Assembly: GCA_947044365.1 (NCBI GenBank)
Contig: OX345645.1
Span: forward strand, 6,205,741-6,269,740
Direction of reading: 5' to 3'
Origin: Petrosia ficiformis
Taxonomy: Eukaryota > Porifera > Demospongiae > Haplosclerida > Petrosiidae
DNA: 64,000 nt
In this document: in pieces, positions 58,005 to 64,000 of the stretch
How the letters are laid out: every line of letters starts with the position of its first letter
Position numbering within the stretch: position 1 is the first letter of the stretch
Notes under the pieces: model-generated
Databases searched by the model: none
Told to the model about the DNA's origin: nothing
Seen by the model: only the letters and a program-made list of their open reading frames with translations
Made by a program: the position numbers and the translations under genes

Positions 58005-59189
58005 TAAACCCCGTGGAAAGCAATTATAGAGATGGCCCTACGGGCCATAAAAATATATATTTATTTTAATAATTGTAGTGTCTCCTACACTGTCTATTGA
58101 GCACACTACGATGATCGAAACTACGGGATCAACTTTGTTCATCAGTACGTCAGTAATTCAAAGTACAGTGGGTAGTTATAGTTCAACCTTGGTGCCTGTG
58201 GTTAGTACCTCATCCAATGCTGTGTCAACAGTTCAACCTACTAAACCTCCTGAGGAGTCCACTGTTAGTACCTTACCACCAGTACCTACTCAACCTCCTG
58301 AGGAGTCCACTGTTAGTACCTCACCACCAGTACCTACTCAACCTCCCGAGGAGTCCACTGTTAGTACCTCACCACCAGTACCTACTCAACCTCCTGAGGA
58401 GTCCACTGTTAGTACCTCACCACCAGTACCTACTCAACCTCCCGAGGAGTCCACTGTTAGTACCTCACCACCAGTACCTACTCAACCTCCTGAGGAGTCC
58501 ACTGTTAGTACCTTACCACCAATACCTACTCAACCTCCCGAGGAGTCCACTGTTAGTACCTCACCACCAGTACCTACTCAACCTCCTGAGGAGTCCACTG
58601 TTAGTACCTCACCACCAGTACCTACTCAACCCCCTGAGGAGTCCACTGTTAGTACCTCCCCACCAGTACCTACTCAACCCCCTGAGGAGTCCACTGTTAG
58701 TACCTTACCACCAGTACCTACTCAACCCCCGAGGAGTCCACTGTTAGTACCTTACCACCAGTACCTACTCAACCCCCTGAGGAGTCCACTGTTAGTACCT
58801 CACCACCAGTACCTACTCAACCTCCTGAGGAGTCCACTGTTAGTAGTACCTCATCATCTGTTGGGTCAACATCTCGACCACCAGTCTCTACTCAACCTCC
58901 AGAGGTAACTACTGGATCTGTTGTTACTACTTCATCAACTGTATCAACATCTCAACCACCAGTCCCTACTCAACCTCCCGAAAAGATTCCTACTACACTA
59001 ACTAGTATTAAACCAAGTGCTTCTACCAGCCTGGTACCATCTTTAGAATTTTTTCTTGAACCAAGCACCTCCATTGAACCAAGTTCGTCTGTTGAGCCCA
59101 ATGCAGCATTGTCAAACCAATCATGTTCGTTAGCAAGTGTACTGTTGTTCATTTGTTTCAGTTTTTTGACTCGGAAAATGTTGCTGTAG
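40429..59189 (+). CDS. Gene D: two-module Cys-rich protein with mucin-like C-terminus (5' end not found)
   Basis: Exons: 40429-40467 (SITDEPSHWKPI), 41959-41997 (SNDNEDKVTVQE), 42054-42101 (IISDDTLQLLKENVI, GC donor), 45583-45633 (TINSDEDTSEIIEDTI), 46531-46752 (C-alpha 1), 53812-53898 (C-beta 1), 55279-55473 (C-alpha 2), 56050-56136 (C-beta 2) and 58079-59189 (mucin-like plus tail). All internal exons are phase 1-1, like genes A-C. The order is acidic spacers, Cys module 1, Cys module 2, Ser/Thr/Pro repeat and hydrophobic C-terminus. It is presumably a cell-surface glycoprotein. The signal-peptide exon is missing or unrecognised. The intron 46753-53811 holds two protease-like genes and a satellite. 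A one-base deletion in the last exon breaks the frame. Confidence 0.6.
42141..42485. mobile_element. TTAGTTAACTAA-family MITE, partly duplicated inside
   Basis: Contains two GGCC..TTTTTCATTTTAGTTAG blocks, suggesting one copy inserted in or next to another. Confidence 0.6.
42488..42937. mobile_element. CTCGCC-family element
   Basis: Starts TTAACCCGAGTG and ends GCGAGGGTTCTGCACTTTAG then TGCATTCATT, the same right end as 52252-52674 and the inverse of the left end of 23869-24448. Confidence 0.6.
43047..43229. mobile_element. TIR element, CAGTGTTCTGCCCA ends
   Basis: Ends CAGTGTTCTGCCCA and TGGGCAGAACACTG are inverted. Related to 11784-11898. Confidence 0.65.
43704..44104. mobile_element. Diverged MITE related to the AGGGCTTGG family
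   Basis: Shares CACATGTTTTTATCAATGTT and the GAAGGTTCGAAC ends with the elements in the gene B and C arrays, but lies in a gene D intron. Confidence 0.6.
44124..44182. repeat. Hairpin, 17-bp arms
   Basis: AGGTTTATGTGGATATA and TATATCCACATAAACCT (one base offset) around a loop containing CAGCGCTACATGCCTC. Confidence 0.7.
44522..44744. mobile_element. TTAGTTAACTAA-family MITE
   Basis: Begins TAGTGTTGTTTTAAT and ends ACTAAACAACACC. Confidence 0.7.
44845..45055. repeat. Minisatellite of ~24/32-bp units
   Basis: Repeated ACAAGTACTCAACTAAGGAC then TTAAGTACAAAT, about seven units with alternating lengths. Confidence 0.85.
45715..45957. mobile_element. TTAGTTAACTAA-family MITE abutting a TACA microsatellite
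   Basis: Right end continues into (TACA)n-like sequence at 45964-46160. Confidence 0.6.
46166..46383. mobile_element. MITE (CAGTGTTTTTGATAA family), complete copy
   Basis: Left TCAAAGTTTTTGATA and right TATCAAAAACACTGA are imperfect inverted repeats. Other copies at 16583-17541, 54420-54645 and 56170-56329. Confidence 0.7.
46531..46752 (+). CDS. Gene D C-alpha exon 1
   Basis: 222-nt phase 1-1 exon (acceptor TTTCATTTAG, donor GTGAGT). After an acidic lead comes TIFELIKISGLEALYEYC, matching the (V)GVEPLYKFC region of genes B and C. Cysteines spaced C-x10-C-x3-C-x6-C-x4-C-x-C, complete. Confidence 0.65.
46785..47013. mobile_element. TTAGTTAACTAA-family MITE
   Basis: Standard internal motifs. 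Lies in the gene D intron directly after the C-alpha 1 exon. Confidence 0.6.
47241..47247 (+). promoter_or_regulatory. TATAAAA box before protease-like gene 1
   Basis: TATAAAA lies 64 bases before the ATG at 47311, leaving room for a short 5' leader. It suggests the gene has its own promoter inside the gene D intron. Confidence 0.45.
47311..48006 (+). CDS. Intronless retropepsin-like aspartic protease-domain protein 1
   Basis: 231 residues from ATG 47311, aligned with the start of its paralogue (both MAS…). The N-terminal half has two related segments, LHYDAKMMSDFKRWLQ and FSKDMMDEFVEWAKE, the second followed by PPVVYAA. The C-terminal half carries WDTGAMCSMI, the Asp-Thr-Gly-Ala signature of single-domain retropepsin-like aspartic proteases that act as dimers, and later VIFGQKYLM, in the position of the conserved hydrophobic-Gly motif. 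No reverse transcriptase, gag or signal peptide is adjacent. Codon use and base composition are less AT-rich than in the surrounding intron. It could be a domesticated transposon gene or an ancient acquired gene; protease activity is not proven. Confidence 0.65.
   Translation: MASSVRPNGKLHYDAKMMSDFKRWLQDVSVDEVDGKQKQNVTQKHAKPVVTPVTVLTKIKDPFSKDMMDEFVEWAKETPPVVYAADAEVQRLNSLIWVNAHINILDSDSEIMGSCDIVGMWDTGAMCSMITTELLPAHVVEALDVFGEDRIAFAHIQFTGTNNRLPVAFLVRDQARMPGHLPIVIFGQKYLMQNIDFQLRGNEFHGNPNRMILSNYRLGAEENDFVQLIIN
48421..51158. repeat. 40-bp satellite array, about 69 units
   Basis: Unit GTACATTACACTTATGACAG then TACAGTAGTGTGATAAACTA. 66 full units, two 32-bp units that lack GATAAACT (around 48661-48692 and 50100-50135), and a partial last unit. 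Two common variants recur (CTTATG/CATATG and AGTAGTG/AGTAATG). There are no unique spacers, so it is not a CRISPR array. Confidence 0.95.
51307..51975 (+). CDS. Intronless retropepsin-like aspartic protease-domain protein 2
   Basis: 222 residues, clear paralogue of 47311-48006. N-terminal segments IRYNKKMMSEFQKSLQ and LPYDEKMMAEFADWVKK repeat one motif, again followed by PPVVYAA. Then comes WDTGAASSKM (active-site-like DTGA) and IIFGQKSFMDSIQFSLRGN. The two genes lie in the same orientation on either side of the satellite, as expected for a tandem duplication split by repeat growth. The same doubts about catalytic activity apply. Confidence 0.65.
   Translation: MASKGNPKAEIRYNKKMMSEFQKSLQETPPDKSIQPFSQPKFSNPKLAKENLPYDEKMMAEFADWVKKNPPVVYAAIPQTHLVHDLIFVEVQLQLIDNEEDVLCTINDVALWDTGAASSKMSRGKIPEGTDLSKIVQIEGTDDLNAFFQVTFVGSSTIIPCPFIITPQANMPNNSNWIIFGQKSFMDSIQFSLRGNSFAENPNTLRLMRYMDRLDGEIDFNP
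52252..52674. mobile_element. CTCGCC-family element
   Basis: Starts TTAACCCTCGCCC, holds TCTGTCTGTCTGTCTG, and ends GGCGAGGGTTCTGCACTGCG then TGCATTCATT. Confidence 0.65.
52921..53117. repeat. Tandem repeat with splice-acceptor-like motif
   Basis: About four units of CTGTCAAGTTGCAAGATTAA then TATCTTGTTTTGCAG, with TAGAGCTGTTTCGACAGTAA between them. Each unit ends in TTGTTTTGCAG, which resembles a 3' splice site. Confidence 0.8.
53118..53811. other. Remaining intron before gene D C-beta 1
   Basis: No supported feature. A short minus-strand frame near 53605-53690 has no splice or start support. Confidence 0.4.
53812..53898 (+). CDS. Gene D C-beta exon 1
   Basis: 87-nt phase 1-1 exon (acceptor TTTTCCTCTAG, donor GTAATC). 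Encodes QQCTSYDFQVCSMTCYAAMF then EC, spacing C-x7-C-x3-C-x6-C, complete. Confidence 0.6.
54031..54185. mobile_element. MITE with GGTGTGGAA ends
   Basis: Diverged copy of 21245-21402 (ACTTTGTATACAG and TTTCCACACC shared). Confidence 0.6.
54420..54645. mobile_element. MITE (CAGTGTTTTTGATAA family)
   Basis: Reverse orientation to 46166-46383. An open frame across it is spurious. Confidence 0.7.
54646..55278. other. Gene D intron before C-alpha 2
   Basis: AT-rich; nothing recognised. Confidence 0.4.
55279..55473 (+). CDS. Gene D C-alpha exon 2, one cysteine replaced
   Basis: 195-nt phase 1-1 exon. Helical lead DLIDELEKLLLSVSVTEIIE, then VVLGPLYIYC. Cysteine spacing is C-x10-C-x3-C-x6-[F]-x4-C-x-C: the fourth cysteine of the framework is phenylalanine (SENIFNSSICDC). 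Confidence 0.65.
56050..56136 (+). CDS. Gene D C-beta exon 2, one cysteine replaced
   Basis: 87-nt phase 1-1 exon, CPIYAYRVCAISSFTIDHLC. The third of four framework cysteines is serine (C-x7-C-x3-[S]-x6-C). This matches the loss of one cysteine in the paired C-alpha 2 exon. Confidence 0.65.
56170..56329. mobile_element. MITE (CAGTGTTTTTGATAA family), left-truncated
   Basis: Right end ATCAAAAACACTG intact; the left part starts inside the element. Confidence 0.6.
56330..58078. other. Last intron of gene D
   Basis: Contains a stretch related to 12700-12890 (GAACGGGAAGGATAA on the complement near 56600), a TA microsatellite (57965-58000) and a copy of the ~380-bp repeat (57840-58050) ending close to the acceptor TAATTGTAG. 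Confidence 0.5.
58079..59189 (+). CDS. Gene D last exon: mucin-like PTS repeat and hydrophobic tail, with 1-bp frameshift
   Basis: About a dozen units of 16 residues (STVSTSPPVPTQPPEE, 48 bp), rich in Ser/Thr/Pro and so likely heavily O-glycosylated, followed by degenerate PTS sequence and a C-terminal LASVLLFICFSFL then TRKMLL and TAG at 59187-59189, a membrane or GPI-type tail. In one unit the C run at 58726-58730 is one base short, which shifts the frame and would end the protein near 58908 without a tail. The conserved frame resumes downstream and runs cleanly to the tail, so an assembly error or a recent allele is likely. Confidence 0.65.
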
Positions 59190-60834
59190 GAATTTTTTTT
59201 GTTTCATTAATTTTGTGTAATTAATTTTGAAGATAGTGCGCAGAGTATGCACCAAATTAATCATGTGAGGTACTGTTTTCTGTATTAAATCCCAGGTATT
59301 CCTTTAATTTTCATGCCCTTTCATTTAATTATATGTACAATGATAATAATCAATTTGTTCACTAATTTAAAAAAGAATTCCTGAAACACCACTCAACATT
59401 TCTCATTTCTCAATGGAAGTCTTACTAACCATTGCGGTCTGTATGATCATTTGTGATGAGTAAAGTATAATTTAATCATTGCCTTATAAGGAATGATGTT
59501 GCAGTATGTATCCCTTTATGCCGTCATTGGCAGTGTTTAGAGATCTGACATTCCAATATTCCAAAATAATAGTAGCTTAATCATTATTGATGTATTTACT
59601 GCAGAATTCCAATAAATATTAGGCGGTTTATAGACTTTCATCACCCTACAATATCTATTGGTAATATTCGTTGAGTTAATTGGTTTTAATAACAGTCTTG
59701 TTGTTGTAATACGATTATTATAATTAATAATGTAATTCCACTTGTCTTTAATTATCATATTGATTGCCAATTAAAAATTAATGACAAGTTAATTAATAAA
59801 CTATAAAGTCAATGTCCGAAAACATTAAAACATGATAAGTTCTATTATAATTATACAACTCTTAATAATTTTTATGATGTTGAATTGTATTATTGTTTAG
59901 TAGTACAATATAATACACAATATTGAGCCAACATAAACATTTTATCATTCTACAGTCGGTTGTTTCTTCTGATTTAATCGGGCTGTATATTATTGAAATT
60001 GATTGAAGGAGAGAGACATGTCTAGAAAAAAATCTAGAACAGCTGGGGATTTCGACCGGGGACCTTCAGATTGCTAGTTAGATGCTCTATTATCTGAGCT
60101 ACTGGAGCCAGGTTGAGGAAGAGCTTTTCATACCAGACAAATTCAGTTGTGTGTGTCTCTACTTAACCTAGATTAAATAGTAAAATATCCACAAACTGCT
60201 AACAGTTGAAGAAACATATGGGACGACCCAAAATCAACTACTGTAAATCGTACATAGTGCATAAAATTAAAAAAAAACGAAAAGTTGTTTAATTTTTATC
60301 ATTTACTGAAACATATTTTGAGAGTATTTTCATGTTATTAATGTAAACACACTAATATAGTATTGTTCAATATAATAACAAGGCATTCAAGAATAAAGAT
60401 ATTAGTGAAAATTATAATAATAATAATATTATATATTCAATCTCATCATAGGCATATACACATTCAGATATAGTGATAAATGTATATTGTATATAAAGGT
60501 AAGCTTAACAATAGTTTACTACAATTATTGTCTTTAAACATAATAATAGTCCAGCTGTCTGGTATGTGATATGAAGTATAAAGAATGCTTGTGTATCGTG
60601 TGTAGTAAATGTATTATAGATTAGACTTGTTGATTACATCAATCATTATTCCTGCAACCATCACTAGTATAACTATCAGGTTGACTCATTCACACAATGA
60701 ATATCTGGTTGATTCATCATTGTATATTCATGTAATTACATGTATAATAGATTATTGTCTTCTTGAGCCTTCTTGACTCCACTTGATGTACTCATAAAAC
60801 TAAGTGTTGTAATTAATTGGTTTTTGCTTATGAC
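59190..60834. other. Intergenic region between gene D and gene F
   Basis: AT-rich with no exon support, apart from the tRNA-like repeat at 60010-60175. A polyadenylation-like ATTAAA lies near 59284. Confidence 0.5.
60010..60175 (-). mobile_element. Degenerate tRNA-derived SINE
   Basis: On the minus strand TAGCTCAGATAATAGAGC (A box) and GGTCGAAATCC (degraded B box) flank a weak anticodon arm. A further decayed copy is at about 63010-63165 with the same 5' and 3' flanks (GAGAGACACATGTC, CAGACAAATTCAG), which shows it is a repeat and not a tRNA gene. Confidence 0.6.
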
Positions 60835-60842
60835 TATAAAAG
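60835..60842 (+). promoter_or_regulatory. TATAAAAG box of gene F
   Basis: Stands 117 bases before the ATG at 60959, with a typical invertebrate TATA sequence and no competing ATG between 60905 and 60958. Confidence 0.5.
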
Positions 60843-60958
60843 CATGCCACAATTAAACATGCTTATTATATTCTGTAAGCTGTTTCTTGGTGTGTGACTC
60901 TGTGGGGAGTAAATCTGCTGTTCTTCTTGGTATCTGACTGTGCATTGAGAAATCCACG

Positions 60959-61980
60959 ATGCTTTTCAAGTTCTGCGTTGCTGTTATCTGTTTTCTAGCT
61001 GTACACCAATATATAGAAGCAAGTTCATGTGAGAATATAAATTTCTATCGTTAGTATAATATTATTATTATATTTATTTAATTATTATTATTATTATTAT
61101 AATATCATAGAATTATAATTTACTCTAATAACAATTTGTTAATATCTTTTAGTAAGACACTTCACTGCTGCTACTAAACAAGATGACACGATTTCAACAG
61201 ATTTCAGTGATCTGTTGGAAGAATTGCAAAACACTCTTCAGTTAGTTGGTGAGCAGATGATTCTATTGAATTAACATCTCAATGGGTATTTAAGCTCAAC
61301 ACGTCTATGACCTTCTATACTAGTCTTAACAATGGTTATTTAAGCTTAACACATCTGTGTATTTCAATATCTTTCTATATTGAATATAGCTTGTATTTAA
61401 TGATTTCTATACTTCTTCTTCATAGAAGGTGTTGGTGAAAACTATTTAAAGGAATTTGCTGAGAAATATCCCGAGGCTTATGAAATCTACAAGATTATTT
61501 CCAATGCTCCATTGTATCTTAGATGCTTTACCCAGACGGACACTCCAACTCAAGATGAAGCATGCCAGGATTTGTGTCCTTTAAGCCAGGCTATATGCTC
61601 TTCAGATGTGTGCACCTGTGTAAAAGATTGTGAGTTGTAAATACAATGGAACCTATATACCACTATACCATCCATTGAATAAATAGTGCTTCATCAATAA
61701 AGTGTTACTTATATTAGCAATTAATCAATATTCATATTGTATATTAATTATTCATAAACACACAGCATCAAGTGTTGATTGTAATTATGTCTGTACTATT
61801 GCTTGTTATGAAAGTGATCACTGTCCATCACAACCACAACTAATGAGTGCAGCCAAGATTGAAGCTATGCTAGACCCAGTACGAGAAACACTTAATGAGC
61901 TGAAACAGAAAAGTGCACATGGACAAACTATTGACCCTGAAACTGAACAGAAGCTATGTGAGAAAGCAACTATATACTGA
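60959..61980 (+). CDS. Gene F: secreted helix plus Cys-rich protein, four exons
   Basis: Exons 60959-61028 (signal peptide MLFKFCVAVICFLAVHQYIE), 61153-61248 (TKQDDTISTDFSDLLEEL…, acidic helical), 61426-61629 (C-alpha, 204 nt, cysteines C-x12-C-x3-C-x6-C-x4-C-x-C) and 61766-61980 (four cysteines, then ~50 residues of polar helix, ending TGA). Sum 585 nt, 194 residues, unbroken frame, all junctions phase 1. The C-alpha exon has the same length as in genes B and C, and PLYLRC matches PLYKFC. The last exon replaces the usual C-beta and tail, so the protein should be soluble and secreted. The function is unknown. Confidence 0.7.
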
Positions 61981-62155
61981 GATAATATAAATTATATACT
62001 GAGATAATATATTATGTAAATCATAGTATACACTAATATATTATGAAGACTCAGGCGTCTCTTTACATGATGTATGTCCTGGGGATTTTAAGAATTCAAA
62101 AACAAAATGAATATTAATCTGTTATATATAATAATGTCCTGTGTTTTTCCTATAG

Positions 62156-63631
62156 TAAAATTATATAATTATTTGATTTCCAAGCTCGGTGAATTAAAGA
62201 CGACTCATCCAACAATATATGAAATTGTACGGCTTGTTGGTGTAGCACCACTTTATAAATATTGTTTATTCATTGGAAAGCTCACTGTTCCAGATGACCC
62301 TATTTGTCAACAGATATGTCCTCTCAGCCAACTAGTTTGTACTACATCACCAATCTGTGATTGTGTGAACAATCCAGGTAAACTTATTATTATACTGAAC
62401 TGTGTTACTGTTAATATCTCATTTCACAGTTGTAGGTGAGGAATGTCCTTGGTATATACCTAGAATGTGTGCCCTGGTTTGCACTATTGCTAATAAACCA
62501 GAAGTGTGTCCATCACTACTAACAGGTAAATGATGATAATTATATACTTTTGTGCATATGTCTTTATACTTTTACATGTAATAGTCTCTATTCTAATCAT
62601 TTAGCCTCCATTCTTACTATATTCACTGCAGATCTCCAATAAATTCTGTAATCTACCACCAGTTAGAGACTCATCAATAATCTCAAATGAACACAATTAG
62701 GATGTTTTTTAATGTTTTTTTTCACAATTGTTTTAAATTTTATTTTAAACGTGTATTGAATGTTGTAAGATTTCCTTTTCAATTTTCATGTCCTTTCATT
62801 TACAATAAATTAATAGTCATTGTTACTCAATTTGTTGGCTAATGTTCATTTTGCGAAATTATAATAATCATCCTAAGGAATGATGTTGCAGTATGTATCC
62901 CTGTATGCAGTCATTGACAGTGTTAGAGATCAGGTATTCAAAAATTCTATATCTTGTACCAACATCTTGGATGCTCAGTACTGTCTCATTTATTAACATA
63001 ACTAAGCTGTGTATAATTGAAATGGAGAGACACATGTCCAGAAAACATCTAGACCAATTGCGCTCTATAATCTGAGCCAGGTTGAGGAAAAGTATTTCGT
63101 AGATAATGTCTACTACTTAAGTCAGACAAATTCAGCTGTGTGTCTCTCTACTTAAGCTAGATTCACACTTATGAAGGCAGTGACTGTCTGTGCAAACACA
63201 CTGTGAATTTGTCAGCAGCACTTAACACTCACTTTTATCTATGTTGCAAGGGAAGGCATTGCAGCCCTGATATACCTTTATGTACTACATACATACATAC
63301 ATACATACACACATACATAAGTACAGACATACATACATATACACACATACATACATACATACATGCATACATACACACATATATAGATACATACATACAT
63401 ACATACATACATACACACATACATACATACATACATAAATATGTACATGCATACATACAACTTACATACATACATGTAATCAGGGTTACCCTTTTCATGT
63501 ATATACTCTTAAGTATTCTGTTATCTATCACTTTTACTCAATTAAGTATATATGTGGTATATTATTAACTTATTGCAGAATGCATTACTGTTGCAACAAT
63601 ATGTATTGTAATGGCTGCATCTGGGAATTAG
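62156..63631 (+). CDS. Gene G, or alternative 3' end of gene F
   Basis: Exons 62156-62377 (C-alpha: VRLVGVAPLYKYC then C-x3-C-x6-C-x5-C-x-C), 62430-62525 (C-beta: CPWYIPRMCALVCTIANKP then EVC) and 63579-63631 (ITVATICIVMAASGN, TAG). All phases are compatible. If joined to gene F exon 3 with the stop exon skipped, the total is 741 nt, 246 residues: a two-module, membrane-tailed isoform like gene D. Alternatively an ATG at 62107 directly before exon 62156 (MNINLLYIIMSCVFPIVKL) could serve as its own signal peptide. The C-beta exon has two in-frame acceptors (62430 and 62436). Confidence 0.5.
62526..63578. other. Intron of gene G
   Basis: Contains a decayed SINE (63010-63165), the repeat 63170-63290 and a CATA microsatellite (63287-63478). 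The stretch from about 63150 on is a direct duplicate of 37150 onward. Confidence 0.6.
63287..63478. repeat. CATA microsatellite with ACACACATA interruptions
   Basis: Matches the position and type of 37316-37653. Open frames in it are spurious. Confidence 0.9.
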
Positions 63632-63898
63632 TTAACTATATTTATAGCTAAAACACATTTTAGTAAGGCATTGTGATGTTTAGTTAACTAAATCATAAGT
63701 CTATTGCAATACGTCTATTGTAATAACTAGAACTAACTAAAATGAAAAATGGCCAATAATGGACACTTTTAGTTAACTAAACCACTTTTAGTAAGCCTGA
63801 TATTATTTCAGTTAATTACTAAACTAAAAATTAGAGAAACAAGTCATACTATAACTATAACTAAAAGTGGTCATTATTATCAAACTAAAACAACACTG
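63630..63898. mobile_element. TTAGTTAACTAA-family MITE
   Basis: Directly follows the gene G stop codon, the same junction as at 37867, so it was inserted before the duplication. Confidence 0.7.
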
Positions 63899-63971
63899 AT
63901 GAGAATGTGAGCATTTAAACAAAAATTGTTTTTTCACATTTGCAAAACAATTTTTATTATTTCATTATTAG

Positions 63972-63995
63972 GAGCTTTCAAGAAAGGCTATGCAA
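63972..63995 (+). CDS. Micro-exon at window end, duplicate of 38219-38242
   Basis: Acceptor TTATTAG then codons for AFKKGYA and a GTGCA donor-like end. It predicts that a Cys-rich terminal exon like 38651-38751 lies just beyond the window. Confidence 0.35.
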
Positions 63996-64000
63996 GTGCA

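Noticed and set aside
58217..58747. Second long frame over the mucin repeat (SPLLVPHHQYLLN)
   Set aside because: It is the shifted frame of a 48-bp tandem repeat and lacks an acceptor in phase; the PTS frame agrees with the upstream exons and downstream tail.
60010..60175. tRNA gene on the minus strand
   Set aside because: Stems are badly mispaired and a second decayed copy with the same flanks exists at 63010-63165, so it is a SINE.
63203..63568. Open frames of 65-121 codons near the window end
   Set aside because: Same CATA repeat effect.

Overview
The window is eukaryotic nuclear DNA, very AT-rich. It has short exons with GT-AG boundaries, a few GC-AG introns, many small non-autonomous DNA transposons (MITEs), microsatellites and a satellite array. 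The gene style (families of small secreted, cysteine-rich proteins built from tiny symmetrical phase-1 exons) suits an early-branching invertebrate, possibly a demosponge. No gene here proves the taxon. All gene models were built by eye from splice signals, phase consistency and paralogue comparison.

Layout. The left half (0-29.6 kb) holds three tandem paralogous genes on the minus strand: A (268-4814, runs off the left edge), B (11596-19121, with a second 3' cassette at 5643-7026) and C (20665-29582, apparently complete, 19 exons, 307 codons). Each encodes a signal peptide, a six-cysteine module, short acidic spacers and an array of micro-exons of mostly 21-30 nt, each carrying about one N-glycosylation sequon (NIT or NTT). 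Then come a helical plus six-cysteine domain (called C-alpha here), a four-cysteine exon (C-beta) and a hydrophobic C-terminal tail. The right half holds related genes on the plus strand: D (40429-59189, 5' end not found, two C-alpha/C-beta modules, then a Ser/Thr/Pro mucin-like repeat and a hydrophobic tail), F (60959-61980) and G (62156-63631, possibly alternative 3' exons of F). A poorly supported small gene E lies at 36875-38751. The two groups are divergently transcribed from a repeat-filled centre (29.6-36.8 kb).

Inside the 7-kb intron of gene D lie two intronless paralogous genes (47311-48006 and 51307-51975) encoding proteins with a retropepsin-like Asp-Thr-Gly-Ala motif. They flank a 2.7-kb satellite of 40-bp units.

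The most unusual system is the extended family itself. One cysteine framework (C-x4..13-C-x3-C-x6-C-x4-C-x-C) recurs in nine or more exons on both strands. All internal exons are phase 1, so they can be skipped or multiplied without changing frame. The sequon micro-exons have been multiplied by tandem duplication of a ~589-bp unit that contains a MITE. This looks like a locus making secreted or surface glycoproteins with variable-length N-glycosylated stalks. The biological role is unknown.
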